A stretch of 64,000 bases of DNA from Deltaproteobacteria bacterium (GCA_021824175.1 JAKALP010000010.1:124001-188000); one strand, 5' to 3'. Numbered from the stretch's first letter, positions 44,680 to 53,779 are shown. The notes: generated by a model from the sequence alone, not told the origin. A program made the numbers and translations.

Positions 44680-45014
44680 GTCATTGCCTCGATTCGGGAG
44701 CGAAATCTCACCGGCCGCCAGGATCATCGCTGTGCTTCGGCTCGCTTGCATAGCATCACCTCTCTTTCGGTGATCAGCTATACGCCGGCCAAAGTAGCAT
44801 GCCCTTGACTTAAGTCAAGGGGGAGCGTCGGGCTTAAATATCTGTAATGCTCAAATGACAAACAGCCGATACTTTCACTGGTGGAAGGGCGGGGTTTTAT
44901 CCGCGGATCAAGCGGCCCTTACCATCAATTACATCTTTTTACTGGCCTTCTTTCCGGCGATCTCTTATATTTGGAAGGAAACCGTAATTGTTTTAACCCC
45001 TTTGGGAAGCAACG
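44680..45014. other. Divergent region between hdrC and the NERD-like gene
   Basis: This 335-base region holds the promoters of both genes. Its main feature is the perfect palindrome at 44802-44821. An open frame that starts at 44855 and overlaps the next gene in another frame is not considered real. Confidence 0.5.
44802..44821. promoter_or_regulatory. Perfect 20-bp palindrome resembling a Crp/Fnr operator
   Basis: CCCTTGACTTAAGTCAAGGG is fully self-complementary and fits the TTGA-N6-TCAA layout of Crp/Fnr-family sites. It lies between the divergent hdrC and NERD-like genes. The regulator is not identified. Confidence 0.6.
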
Positions 45015-45947
45015 ATGGATACCCTATCCCGCTATCTGCTGCCGATCGGTGCCCTAATAGCCACACTGATTTGTTGGACCGTCCTGGCCCTGGCTCAAAA
45101 GCTCTGGGCCCAACGCACCATCAAAACCAAGCATTCGCCGGCCGGACAATCCGGGGCATCGATAATGCCGGAAGGGCAGTCAGCGCTGGAGGCGCTTGGA
45201 TTGCGGGTGCGGATGGCCTGGAGTGCCGTTGCAGGGACTCCGGTCATTTACTGCGCAACCTTTTGGATTGCCCAGCAGACGCAAAGCGTGGCCCTGGGAG
45301 CGCAAGCCATAGCCTTGTTCATCGTCAGTGGGTTGGCCCTTTGGGGCCTGACCGTTCTCTATTGGCGTCAAGCTGTCGCCCGGCAACGCAGGGAACAGTG
45401 GGAAATCACCGCCAGACAGATGGTGGATCGGGCCATCGGCAGCCTCGAACAACGGGGATATTCGGTGCTCCGTGATTTTACCCTCGATAAGGTAAAGATA
45501 GACTACCTCATGATCGGCCCCAAAGGGGTTTTCACGATGCACGCCGTGGCCTATCCCATTCCCACTTCGTCGGACCAATTGGCAGACGCCACCGTGACCT
45601 ATGACGGCCGGACCTTGTTTTTCCCCAATGAAAAGGATCAGCTGAGTATTGAGAGCGCCCAAACCGGCGTGGAAATTTTTTCGGAATGGCTTTCCGAGCA
45701 GTTGGGGACGCCCATTGCGGCCCGAGCCATTCTGGCCCTGCCGGGCTGGCAGATCAAACGCATTTCAGCCGAAGGCATATCGGTCATTCATCCGGGGCAA
45801 CTGGAGGCCCTGTTCCAGTATGTCAAAGCCCGACCCCTGACACCGGAGCTTATCCGCCAAATCGAAGATCTGATCCAACGTCAAATGGGCAAGCCCCACA
45901 ACTCTCCCAATCCAAGTACCGAAAAAGAGACAACCATCACGACATAG
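45015..45947 (+). CDS. Membrane protein with a NERD-like domain lacking the usual catalytic motif
   Basis: The 310-residue product has an N-terminal membrane helix (about 5-28) and two further hydrophobic segments (about 75-115). A soluble domain resembling NERD (nuclease-related domain) follows, where KIDYLMIGPKGVFTMHAV matches the family pattern. The usual (I/V)E(V)K motif is replaced by MHAV, so nuclease activity is doubtful. The C-terminus is a short helical extension. It diverges from hdrC; cspA-like follows downstream with its own promoter. Confidence 0.6.
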   Translation: MDTLSRYLLPIGALIATLICWTVLALAQKLWAQRTIKTKHSPAGQSGASIMPEGQSALEALGLRVRMAWSAVAGTPVIYCATFWIAQQTQSVALGAQAIALFIVSGLALWGLTVLYWRQAVARQRREQWEITARQMVDRAIGSLEQRGYSVLRDFTLDKVKIDYLMIGPKGVFTMHAVAYPIPTSSDQLADATVTYDGRTLFFPNEKDQLSIESAQTGVEIFSEWLSEQLGTPIAARAILALPGWQIKRISAEGISVIHPGQLEALFQYVKARPLTPELIRQIEDLIQRQMGKPHNSPNPSTEKETTITT

Positions 45948-45990
45948 CCGCCACTCGGCAATAAAATTTGGGCTAACCTTGCCAAATGAC

Positions 45991-46018
45991 TTGACATCGA
46001 CAGAACCGCGAATAAAAT
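45991..46018 (+). promoter_or_regulatory. Sigma70-like promoter of the cold-shock gene
   Basis: TTGACA, a 16-base spacer and TAAAAT. Transcription would start near 46025 and leave a leader of about 115 bases, as is common for cold-shock genes whose leaders respond to temperature. Confidence 0.65.
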
Positions 46019-46137
46019 AAAACTAATCTTTAAAGGCCTGCCGTCTATTCGAGGCCGGTTTTAAGCTGAAGGTGCAAGAGCCAAATGGTGACCTGAAGTT
46101 TGGGACCAAGAGAAATCTATGAAAGGAGGACACCATA

Positions 46138-46338
46138 ATGGCCAACGGCACAGTTAAATGGTTCAATGAGAAAAAGGGCTTTGGTTTTATCGAACAAGAA
46201 GGTGGCCCTGATGTGTTTGTGCATCACTCCGGTATCAACGCCAAAGGTTTCCGCTCGCTGAGCGAAGGCGATCGCGTAACCTTTACCGTGGAGCAAGGGA
46301 AAAAAGGCCCGTCCGCCGTCAATGTAACGGTGGTCTAA
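46138..46338 (+). CDS. Cold-shock domain protein (CspA family)
   Basis: The 66-residue single cold-shock domain has both RNA-binding motifs, KGFGFIEQ (RNP1) and DVFVHHS (RNP2), and starts [17 protein letters not shown]. It binds single-stranded RNA and acts as a chaperone. A strong AAAGGAGG precedes the ATG. A long leader with a good promoter lies upstream and a terminator directly follows, so it is monocistronic. Confidence 0.97.
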   Translation: MANGTVKWFNEKKGFGFIEQEGGPDVFVHHSGINAKGFRSLSEGDRVTFTVEQGKKGPSAVNVTVV

Positions 46339-46359
46339 GCCGCTTCAACAAAAAACAAA

Positions 46360-46391
46360 GGGCATGCCGCCATGCGCGGCATGCCCTTTTT
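46360..46391. terminator. Bidirectional rho-independent terminator
   Basis: GGGCATGCCGC-CATGC-GCGGCATGCCC (11 bp) is followed by TTTTTTG and preceded by an A-run. It sits between the converging cold-shock and FG-GAP genes and can serve both. Confidence 0.88.
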
Positions 46392-46411
46392 GTTTGTATC
46401 AACTGTGTCTA

Positions 46412-48211
46412 CTAAGGCTTCTGGGGCGCGGGCGTTTTGAGCTCAAACGCAATGAACGTGCTCTGGGCATCGGTAAAAATTAGGGCCCCCTCTTTATTAA
46501 CCAGGGCGATCAATAGTTCTTGCTGACCGTCATTGTTAAAATCAGCGACCACAAAATCCTGAACGCGGCCACTGAGTTCTTGGGTTTGCCACAGCGGCGC
46601 AAGACCTAGGCCATCCCACCCAAAAGCTTCGAGGTGGGAATTTTTAAAGAACCGCTGCTGGGAAAAGGTACGACTCATTTTGCCCTGATTGGTCGCGGCC
46701 AATACCTCCACCTTACCGTTGTTGTCCAGGTTCACCAAGCGCACTCGGATCGGCAAATACTCCTTAAGGGCATCGTTACCGTCGCCCCTGGAAGGCGGCC
46801 AGTAGTAAAGGGTGGTGCCGCCGAAAGGTTCGTCGCTGGTCCAGAGGTATTTGCCGCTGGGCGAAAGCACTCGCAACTGGTCATTGGAATCCAATACCGC
46901 CATGACTTCGTCGCCTTCATTCATGATATCCCCCAGGGCCAGGCCCAGAAGATTGGCTTTGCCTTTGGATAGTATTTTACGGTCCGGCCCATACTCACCG
47001 CCGGCATACTTCATTTCGAAGATCGGGTCATCAAAAACGCTATAAGTGCTGGATTGCTTTTGCCCGAGAAGCATTGGTGGTTGGTTGGCACGGCGCATGA
47101 TCCGGTAGAAATAATAACTCTTCTCCACTATGGTCTTGAATGTTTTGCCATCATATTCCAAAACATAAGAACTCACGCCATTGAGACCGGAAGTAAAGGC
47201 CGTGACAAAGATCTCCGGCATGCCGTTGCCATTGATGTCGCCGATATCCACACTGATATTGCGGACAAACTTATCGGTCTTAATCTCCGCGATGGTTTGC
47301 TGCCGATCATGGGCAAAACGATAGATGTAAATCTTCTCAGGCGTGGCGACCACGGTTTCCAACTGGCCGTCGCCGTCCACATCGCCCACATCCATGCCGG
47401 TGATCAGGTAGTTATAAGTTTGGCCTTTCCAGAAATTGGCCGCCGCGCTTCCGGAGGCCGCTCCTTTGGCCGGCACAAAGGCTGGATTCAATGTGCTTCC
47501 CTGGGGCGCGGCGCCCGCGCCCAGCGGGCTGATAGGCGCGGGGCCTTCGGGTTTTGGAACCTGGCCGTCCTGCAAGAGTTTCTCGGGATGCATGTGCACA
47601 TCGGGCGCGGCTGCGGCGGCTGCCGCGCCGGCCGCGGCGCCGGCTGCTACGCCGGCGGCCGTACCCGCGGCAGCGCCCGTCGGGCCTCCGGCTGGCACCG
47701 CCGCCACCGGAGCGGCCGCTGCCGGCATCTGGGTATGAAACACCTGCTGGTCAATGTCCGCGGCCATTTGATTGATTTGGGGGATCACGCCCCCCATGCC
47801 CTGGGCTTGTTTAAAAAAGGGCGCCGGCGGCTTGGCGCCGGTCACATCCAGCATTTTGGCGTCAATACTGACGCTTTCGCCCAACAACGTAATACTGCCG
47901 TTCAGGGCATAGTCGGCCTTGAGCTGCTTGCCCACGGCCATGGCCAGAGCGTCGCCGCTCTGGCCCTTGAGGCCCGCGATGGCCGCCTCCGTGCTCATGG
48001 GGTCGATCACCTCCACCTTGCCGGGCGAGGACAAGCGCGAGGTCAGCATCTCCACGATGCCCTTCTGCAAGAAGGTGTAGTCCTTGTCCGCGTGGATGGT
48101 AAAAGGCAAAATGACCACTCTGGCCGGATCGGCCGCAAAGGCGTTGAGTGGAAGGAGAATAAGACCAAAGAATACGACCAGCGGTTTTAAGTTCTGTAAG
48201 AAGCGTTTCAA
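46412..48211 (-). CDS. Exported FG-GAP/VCBS repeat protein with Ala/Gly-rich linker
   Basis: A signal peptide (to about residue 27, AFA-ADP) precedes an N-terminal domain (about 28-165) similar to TolB- or FlgO-like N-terminal folds (VVILPFTIHADKDYTFLQ). A low-complexity Ala/Gly/Pro linker (about 165-265) follows, then an FG-GAP/VCBS beta-propeller with Ca-binding-like DVDGDGQLE, DINGNGMPE and DFNNDGQQE motifs. It is a probable periplasmic or surface protein of unknown role. It is leftward and ends at the shared terminator after the cold-shock gene. Confidence 0.75.
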   Translation of the reverse strand: MKRFLQNLKPLVVFFGLILLPLNAFAADPARVVILPFTIHADKDYTFLQKGIVEMLTSRLSSPGKVEVIDPMSTEAAIAGLKGQSGDALAMAVGKQLKADYALNGSITLLGESVSIDAKMLDVTGAKPPAPFFKQAQGMGGVIPQINQMAADIDQQVFHTQMPAAAAPVAAVPAGGPTGAAAGTAAGVAAGAAAGAAAAAAAPDVHMHPEKLLQDGQVPKPEGPAPISPLGAGAAPQGSTLNPAFVPAKGAASGSAAANFWKGQTYNYLITGMDVGDVDGDGQLETVVATPEKIYIYRFAHDRQQTIAEIKTDKFVRNISVDIGDINGNGMPEIFVTAFTSGLNGVSSYVLEYDGKTFKTIVEKSYYFYRIMRRANQPPMLLGQKQSSTYSVFDDPIFEMKYAGGEYGPDRKILSKGKANLLGLALGDIMNEGDEVMAVLDSNDQLRVLSPSGKYLWTSDEPFGGTTLYYWPPSRGDGNDALKEYLPIRVRLVNLDNNGKVEVLAATNQGKMSRTFSQQRFFKNSHLEAFGWDGLGLAPLWQTQELSGRVQDFVVADFNNDGQQELLIALVNKEGALIFTDAQSTFIAFELKTPAPQKP

Positions 48212-48247
48212 AGGGGATGCTCCAAAATGGTTGTAAGTGTTAAGTAG

Positions 48248-48674
48248 TAAAGTTTAAAGTTAAGGTGTTCCGGCTATATTTTTATGCAATGAATGGATCA
48301 GGCCTTGTAAAATACTCGAAATCTCTTTCAATTCAACGATCCATTTACGATGTCTATCCACATCATGGATTAATCCCGCCTCCGAAGCTATGGAGAGCTG
48401 GGTTCTCAACTCCGCGGCCGAGCCTTTGGCGATGCGAAGAAATCTGATGAATTCAGGGGATGTTCCTCTTTCCGCGCCTTCCGCGATGTTGCTGGCGACC
48501 GATACGGCTGATCTTGTCATTTGATCCTTTAATCCGTAAGCCTTACAATCCTTCAAAGACAAAAATAGCTCAACGGCTAATTTTTTCGCCCGCTTCCAGA
48601 CTTCCAGATCCTCAAAAGAACTATAGGCCATATTGTTAAACCATAAAGGTAAACTACCTTAACTTTAAACTTTA
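48248..48674. mobile_element. Inverted-repeat-bounded element carrying a four-helix-bundle gene
   Basis: Perfect 19-bp terminal inverted repeats, TAAAGTTTAAAGTTAAGGT at 48248-48266 and its complement at 48656-48674, enclose one small gene. The left repeat contains that gene's stop codon. The right end reaches to within 6 bases of the gatB stop. The arrangement suggests a small inserted element or intervening sequence; no transposase is present. Confidence 0.6.
48260..48631 (-). CDS. Four-helix-bundle protein (S23 / 23S rRNA intervening-sequence family)
   Basis: The 123-residue product matches the S23 family: FEDLEVWKRAKKLAVELF at the start, DQMTRSAVSVASNIAEGAERG in the middle and a helical C-terminus. 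These proteins were first found in intervening sequences of 23S rRNA genes and as free-standing chromosomal genes. The function is unknown. The gene is enclosed by perfect 19-bp inverted repeats, so it may move as a unit. Confidence 0.9.
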   Translation of the reverse strand: MAYSSFEDLEVWKRAKKLAVELFLSLKDCKAYGLKDQMTRSAVSVASNIAEGAERGTSPEFIRFLRIAKGSAAELRTQLSIASEAGLIHDVDRHRKWIVELKEISSILQGLIHSLHKNIAGTP

Positions 48675-48679
48675 GTACT

Positions 48680-50113
48680 TTAACCTTTTAACTTTTTTTC
48701 CAATATCTCATTCACCATCTTCGGATTGCCCTTGCCCTTGGTGGCTTTCATGACCTGGCCCACGAAAAATCCCATCAGCTTGGCCTCGCCGGCCTTGAAG
48801 CGGGACACCTCGCCGGGGAGTTTGGCCAGCACCTGATCCACCGCGGCTTCCAGGGCGGAGCTGTCGGAAACCTGCACCAAGCCCTTCTCTTTGACAATGG
48901 CCTCGGCGGTCTTGCCTGTGGCCGCCATCTCGTCGAACACGGTCTTGGCGATTTTGCCGCTGATGGTGCCCTGGTCCAGCAACTTGAGCAAGGCCGCCAG
49001 CCCATCGGCGCTCACCGGCGACTGTTCGATGGCGCGATCCTGGGCATTGAGCAACCCCAGCAGCGGTCCCATGACCCAGTTGCTGGCCACCTTGGGCTGG
49101 TTGAAGGACCGCAGGCAGGTTTCAAAGTAATCGGCCAGCTCGCGGCTGGAGGTCAACACCCCGGCATCATACTCGGGCAGCTGATAGTCGGTCACAAAGC
49201 GGGCCCGGCGCTGGTCAGGCAATTCAGGCAGGCTCTGGCGCACAGCCTCGATCCAGGCCGGATCGATCACCAGCGGCACCAGGTCGGGATCAGGGAAATA
49301 GCGGTAATCGTGGGCCTCTTCTTTGCTGCGCATGGAAAAGGATTGGCCTTTGTCCGCGTCCCACAGCCGAGTCTCCTGCACCACTGTGCCGCCATCCAAC
49401 AGGATTTCGGTCTGGCGGGCGATTTCGTACTGGATGGCCTTTTCCACATGTTTAAAGGAGTTGAGGTTCTTGGTCTCGGTGCGCGTGCCAAAGGCTGAGC
49501 TGCCCTTGGGCCGCAGTGACACGTTGGCATCGCAACGGAAACTGCCCTCTTCCATGTTGCCGTCGCCGATATCGATCCAGCGGATGATGGCCCGCAAGAT
49601 ACGCAGGTAGGCGCCGGCCTCTTCGGCCGAACGCATATCCGGCTCGCTGACGATTTCGATCAACGGCACGCCGGTGCGGTTGAGATCTACCAAGCTGATG
49701 GGCCGCTTGGGATCGTGAATCAGCTTGCCGGCATCCTCCTCCATGTGAATGCGGGTCAGACCAATGCGCCGGGCTTGGCCGTTGACCAGGATATCCACAT
49801 AGCCCTTGACGGCAATGGGCAGCTCAAACTGCGAAATCTGGTATCCTTTGGGCAGATCCGGGTAAAAATAGTTCTTGCGCGCAAAACGATTCTGCCCTGG
49901 CACCGTGCAATGGGTGGCCAGGGCCATGCGCAGGCTGTATTCCACCACTTTTTTGTTGAGCACCGGCAGCGAGCCGGGCATGCCCAGGCACACCGGACAG
50001 GTATGGGTGTTGGGGGGTGCGCCGAATTGGGTGGAACAGCCGCAGAATATTTTGGTTTGGGTCTTGAGTTGGGCGTGCACTTCCAGCCCGATCACAGGTT
50101 CGAATGCGGTCAT
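48680..50113 (-). CDS. gatB: Aspartyl/glutamyl-tRNA amidotransferase subunit B
   Basis: GatB is the transamidase subunit that, with GatC and GatA, converts Glu-tRNA(Gln) or Asp-tRNA(Asn) to the amide form. The 477-residue product starts [24 protein letters not shown] and has the zinc-binding CGCS/CPVC cysteines, [15 protein letters not shown] and the C-terminal YqeY-like tail domain ([20 protein letters not shown]). The start is the ATG behind GGAAGG; 14 upstream codons are rejected. gatA and gatC are not adjacent. Confidence 0.95.
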   Translation of the reverse strand: MTAFEPVIGLEVHAQLKTQTKIFCGCSTQFGAPPNTHTCPVCLGMPGSLPVLNKKVVEYSLRMALATHCTVPGQNRFARKNYFYPDLPKGYQISQFELPIAVKGYVDILVNGQARRIGLTRIHMEEDAGKLIHDPKRPISLVDLNRTGVPLIEIVSEPDMRSAEEAGAYLRILRAIIRWIDIGDGNMEEGSFRCDANVSLRPKGSSAFGTRTETKNLNSFKHVEKAIQYEIARQTEILLDGGTVVQETRLWDADKGQSFSMRSKEEAHDYRYFPDPDLVPLVIDPAWIEAVRQSLPELPDQRRARFVTDYQLPEYDAGVLTSSRELADYFETCLRSFNQPKVASNWVMGPLLGLLNAQDRAIEQSPVSADGLAALLKLLDQGTISGKIAKTVFDEMAATGKTAEAIVKEKGLVQVSDSSALEAAVDQVLAKLPGEVSRFKAGEAKLMGFFVGQVMKATKGKGNPKMVNEILEKKLKG

Positions 50114-50219
50114 GGGGGCTACCTTCCTCTTCTTGAATCGGGCGGAGCGATCCAAGCACCGCCAAATCTGCTGAATTTGACCAATTCAAGCCCCTAAGTC
50201 AAGGGAATTGTCCCCTTCA

Positions 50220-50248
50220 TTGACAAGGTCCGGGCGAATCGGTAGTAG
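50220..50248 (+). promoter_or_regulatory. Sigma70-like promoter for DUF2065-queA
   Basis: TTGACA, 17 bases, TAGTAG, about 60 bases ahead of the DUF2065 start in the gap divergent from gatB. Confidence 0.5.
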
Positions 50249-50307
50249 CAGTGAAAATTGCGGCGGTGGCGGCATGGATGTGGATTTGACCGCTGGAAGG
50301 GGTGCCA

Positions 50308-50496
50308 ATGCGTTTTCTTTTGTGTGTGATCGGCATGGTCATGTTCGTGGAGGGGTTACCCTATTTCGCCTTTCCCGAAAAGATGCGGCCCTGGCTCAAA
50401 AAACTGCTGGAAACACCGGAAAGCAGCCTGCGGCGGCTGGGGTTCGGGCTGATGGCGGCTGGACTGCTTTTATTCTATTTGGGGTCGCGGCAATGA
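50308..50496 (+). CDS. DUF2065 small membrane protein
   Basis: The 62-residue product has two transmembrane helices around a central EKMRPWLKKLLETPESSLRRLG segment typical of DUF2065 (YjeT-like). The function is unknown. A GGAAGGGG site precedes the ATG (an in-frame GTG two codons upstream is possible). Its stop overlaps the queA start as ATGA, so the two are translated together. Confidence 0.85.
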   Translation: MRFLLCVIGMVMFVEGLPYFAFPEKMRPWLKKLLETPESSLRRLGFGLMAAGLLLFYLGSRQ

Positions 50497-51530
50497 CCTT
50501 CCTCCTCAGCGATTATGATTATCACCTGCCCGAAGAGCTGATCGCCCAACACCCGGTGGCCCATCGGGACCTTTCCCGGCTCCTGCGCCTGGACCGGATC
50601 ACGGGTCAATGCACGCATGGCCAATTCAGTGATATCGCTGATCTGCTCGCGCCCGGCGATGTACTGGTGGTCAACAACACCCAAGTCATTCCCGGCCGGC
50701 TGTTGGGCCAAAAGGAGAGCGGCGGGCGGGTGGAAGTACTGATTCTCGATTACGCCCAGGGGGTCCCCAGGCGGATCTTCACCTGCCTGGTCAAAGCCTC
50801 CAAGCGCCCCAAGCCCGGCAGCATACTGATCTTCCAGGACGGGCTGCAAGCCAAGGTGTTGGCGCATCAGGAACGCACCTGCACTCTGATGTTTGACGGC
50901 GTGGCCGATTTCGAGCAGGCCCTGGAACGCATCGGCCATGTGCCCCTGCCGCCCTATATTCGGCGCGGGGATACCCAAGAGGATCAGCGCACCTATCAAA
51001 CCGTCTATGCCCGCCACAAAGGCGCCATTGCCGCGCCCACGGCCGGCTTGCATTTCACGGCCGCCTTGCTGGATCAGCTGGCCGCCAAAGGGGTTCTCAT
51101 CGCGCCCATTACGCTACATGTGGGCTACGGCACTTTTCTACCCGTGGAGAGCGAAGATATCCGTCAGCACGAGATGCATTCCGAATGGTTCACCCTGCCC
51201 GGCCCGACCGCCGAAATCATTCACCAGGCCAAGGCCGCCGGCCGCCGCATCGTGGCCGTGGGCACCACCAGCGTGCGCACCCTGGAATACTGCGCCCAGT
51301 CCGATGGAAAAGTACTCCCCCAAAGCGGCCCGTGCGATCTCTTCATCTACCCCGGTTACACCTTTAAAACCGTGGATGCCATCATCACCAATTTCCACCT
51401 GCCCAAATCCACCCTCATCATGCTGGTCTCGGCCTTTGCCGGCCGGGAAAGTGTCCTGGCCGCCTACGTCGAAGCCGTGCGCCTGCGCTACCGCTTCTTC
51501 AGCTATGGGGACGCCATGCTGATCTCATAA
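50493..51530 (+). CDS. queA: S-adenosylmethionine:tRNA ribosyltransferase-isomerase
   Basis: QueA transfers and isomerises the ribosyl part of SAM onto 7-aminomethyl-7-deazaguanine in tRNA, the penultimate queuosine step. The 345-residue product starts MTFLLSDYDYHLPEELIAQ and has RDLSRLLRL, AAPTAGLHFT, HVGYGTFLPV and the late FHLPKSTLIMLVSAFAG signature. The ATG overlaps the DUF2065 stop by 4 bases. A longer open frame to the left is not part of the protein. Confidence 0.95.
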   Translation: MTFLLSDYDYHLPEELIAQHPVAHRDLSRLLRLDRITGQCTHGQFSDIADLLAPGDVLVVNNTQVIPGRLLGQKESGGRVEVLILDYAQGVPRRIFTCLVKASKRPKPGSILIFQDGLQAKVLAHQERTCTLMFDGVADFEQALERIGHVPLPPYIRRGDTQEDQRTYQTVYARHKGAIAAPTAGLHFTAALLDQLAAKGVLIAPITLHVGYGTFLPVESEDIRQHEMHSEWFTLPGPTAEIIHQAKAAGRRIVAVGTTSVRTLEYCAQSDGKVLPQSGPCDLFIYPGYTFKTVDAIITNFHLPKSTLIMLVSAFAGRESVLAAYVEAVRLRYRFFSYGDAMLIS

Positions 51531-51578
51531 GCAGTCTTAATGACGAGCAGTAAAGAAGAGATCGACCCCTCTCATCTT

Positions 51579-52658
51579 CTATGACGTGGCCGATTGCGGT
51601 GTCACCATGCTGGGTGTGGACCCTGTTTTGCGCGGGACCCGACCGTCCATCACCTTGCGCCAAAGCGACGGCACGATGGCCAGCAGGATCATGCCCGCAT
51701 AGCCGGTGGGAAGCTGCGGGCTCTCATTAAAATGCTTAAGAATCTGATATCTGCTTCCTGGCGAAGCATGATGGTGGGAGTGCCGTTGCAGATTGAAAAG
51801 ATAAATATTGGTAAGAATATTGCTGGAGTTCCAGGAATGGGTGACATTGACCGGCTCAAAGCGGCCGTTGGGTAACTGTTTGCGCAACAGGCCGTAATGC
51901 TCGATATAGTTGACCACCTCGAGCAGTGAAATGGCCACCAGGCTCTGTCCGAGGAAGTAAAACACGGCCGCGGGGCCTAAAAATACCCGAATGGCCACTA
52001 CCAGGGCCAGCTCAGCCAGCGCATACTTCAAAAAGCGGTTTTCCACACTCCAAGCCCGCCCGCCCTTTTTAATGAGGCGCTGCTTCTCTATATGCCAGGA
52101 GCTGGCCAGGCCGCCGAGGACCGTGCGCGGCCAGAAGGCATAAAAAGACTCGCCCAAGCGGGCCGTGGCCGGATCATCGGGCGTGGCGACATTGCGGTGA
52201 TGACCCACCACGTGTTCTACGGCCCAGTGCATGTACATCACTGACCAGAGCATGAACCGGGAGAGCAACGGTTCGAGCTTATTGTTCACCCGATGCTGCA
52301 GCTCATGGGAGACATTGATGCCCATCACGCCCGAGGAGGTGCCCATGGAGAGCGTAAAAAGGAAGGCCTCAAATAGGCTCAAACGGCCGCTGGCGATAAT
52401 AAACGCCCCCCAGATGACTATGCCCACCTGAACCAGCGCGCAGAGCCAGGTAATCACTTTGAAACGAAACTCATCCTTAATGCGCTCTATGGTTTCAGGA
52501 TCGGGGTTCTTGGAGGATGTGCCGATAAGCAGATCCAGCAACGGGATCACTCCAAATACAGCAACTACCGTCGAGAAGTTAAACACGCCACCAGCCACAT
52601 AGCCTTGAATCACACTGAAAGGAACGAGAAAGATCAGGTAATAGGGAATTGAGCTCAT
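51579..52658 (-). CDS. alkB: AlkB-type alkane 1-monooxygenase
   Basis: This is an integral-membrane non-heme di-iron hydroxylase. The histidine boxes are complete and in order: HELQH, EHVVGHHRNVATPDDPA, NYIEHYGL and LQRHSHHHA. The 359-residue product has about six transmembrane helices. It would hydroxylate the end carbon of alkanes or similar chains using O2 and rubredoxin. A consensus AAGGAGGATG precedes the ATG; a 50-codon upstream extension is rejected. No alkane-specific rubredoxin or rubredoxin reductase gene is adjacent. Oxygen dependence is odd for an apparently anaerobic lineage. Confidence 0.92.
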   Translation of the reverse strand: MSSIPYYLIFLVPFSVIQGYVAGGVFNFSTVVAVFGVIPLLDLLIGTSSKNPDPETIERIKDEFRFKVITWLCALVQVGIVIWGAFIIASGRLSLFEAFLFTLSMGTSSGVMGINVSHELQHRVNNKLEPLLSRFMLWSVMYMHWAVEHVVGHHRNVATPDDPATARLGESFYAFWPRTVLGGLASSWHIEKQRLIKKGGRAWSVENRFLKYALAELALVVAIRVFLGPAAVFYFLGQSLVAISLLEVVNYIEHYGLLRKQLPNGRFEPVNVTHSWNSSNILTNIYLFNLQRHSHHHASPGSRYQILKHFNESPQLPTGYAGMILLAIVPSLWRKVMDGRVPRKTGSTPSMVTPQSATS

Positions 52659-52963
52659 GAAATCATCCTCCTTGGGAATCTTCTTCGAAACGCGCACACG
52701 TGCGGCTGGCTCTATGTTGCCGGCCCCTGCGAACGCCACGGTGGTTAAAGCAGGGAATGAAGCCCTTAGGGGGAAGAAGAATGCGGAAAGGCACCGGCGC
52801 CCAGCCACCTAAATGATATGGCAGAGTCCTAAAAAAGTGTCAAGCTATGCAACAACCCATAATATTGTAAACATTTCAGGTAGCGACACCGGGGAACGGG
52901 ATTGGAATTGGATCTTATCTGCCTACAACAAAGCCATCTCAATAAAGTTTAGATGGCTTGTCA
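52659..52963. other. Spacer upstream of alkB
   Basis: This 305-base spacer contains the alkB promoter region. Near its right end is a hairpin AAGCCATCT-AGATGGCTT (52931-52959), placed as a possible terminator for the leftward dioxygenase gene. No gene is seen. Confidence 0.45.
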
Positions 52964-53779
52964 TCACCACAACAGGGCCACCGCGCGTTTGCCCAGGATA
53001 TAATCATCGAAGATCTTTTTTGCGGGCTTATTCGCCATCCCAAAGCACACATGCAGCGGCAGCAGATGCTCCTCACGGGGATGACAGTAGCGCGCGGATG
53101 GGGCATGTGCCCATTCGAGGAGGCGCTGGGTGCGCTCCGAAGGGGATAGCGGGCCGGTGCAACTTTCAATCAGCCAGTCTTGAAAGGCATCATTGGCCGG
53201 GTCGGGGAAATTTTCTCCCTGCCACACAAAGGCCCGCATGTTGTGAAACGAAAAACCAGAGCCGATCACCAGAATATTTTCAGACATCAACGCCTGTAAG
53301 GCCGCGCCGAGCGCGATGTGCGCCGTGGGGTCCAGTCCGCGCAACAGCGAAAGCTGCGCCACTGGAATATCGGCCTGGGGATACATCAAGGCCAGCGGAA
53401 TAAACACGCCGTGGTCATATCCCCGCTGGGAGTCAATGTTTGCCTGAATAATATTTTGGTTCAACAGCCCGGCGATCCGCTGGGTCAGTCCCGGATTTCC
53501 CGGCGCCGCATAGGTGATTTGATAAGCCTCATGCGGAAAACCATAATAATCGTACAACATCGCAGGCCTTGGTGCGCCCAACAGAGTAGAGCGGTTCTCT
53601 TCCCAATGGGCGCTGATGACCAAGATAGCGTCCGGTCTTCTCAACCGCGAAGGAAGTCGCCGCATAAATGCCACCATGGACTGGTGGCTGGGATCGCCCA
53701 GCAAAGGCAGCGGGCCGCCACCATGGGAGAAGTAGACGATTTGGGCGTTATAGCTGGAGTTATTCGGAGTCATCATCAT
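52964..53779 (-). CDS. DODA-type extradiol aromatic ring-opening dioxygenase family protein
   Basis: This belongs to the LigB-like/YgiD family of metal-dependent extradiol dioxygenases. Likely metal ligands are His in YFSHGGGPLP, His in ISAHWEE and His in YDHGVFIPL; CHPREEHLLPLHV supplies further active-site residues. The 271-residue length is typical of single-subunit DODA proteins. Family members open catechol-type rings with O2, but the substrate here is unknown. It lies next to alkB, also an oxygen-dependent enzyme, and the two may have been acquired together. Confidence 0.88.
   Translation of the reverse strand: MMMTPNNSSYNAQIVYFSHGGGPLPLLGDPSHQSMVAFMRRLPSRLRRPDAILVISAHWEENRSTLLGAPRPAMLYDYYGFPHEAYQITYAAPGNPGLTQRIAGLLNQNIIQANIDSQRGYDHGVFIPLALMYPQADIPVAQLSLLRGLDPTAHIALGAALQALMSENILVIGSGFSFHNMRAFVWQGENFPDPANDAFQDWLIESCTGPLSPSERTQRLLEWAHAPSARYCHPREEHLLPLHVCFGMANKPAKKIFDDYILGKRAVALLW

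Noticed and set aside
44855-45475. Rightward 206-codon frame overlapping the NERD-like gene
   Set aside because: After 45015 it is an alternate frame of a better-supported gene; the first part alone has no clear ribosome site or family.
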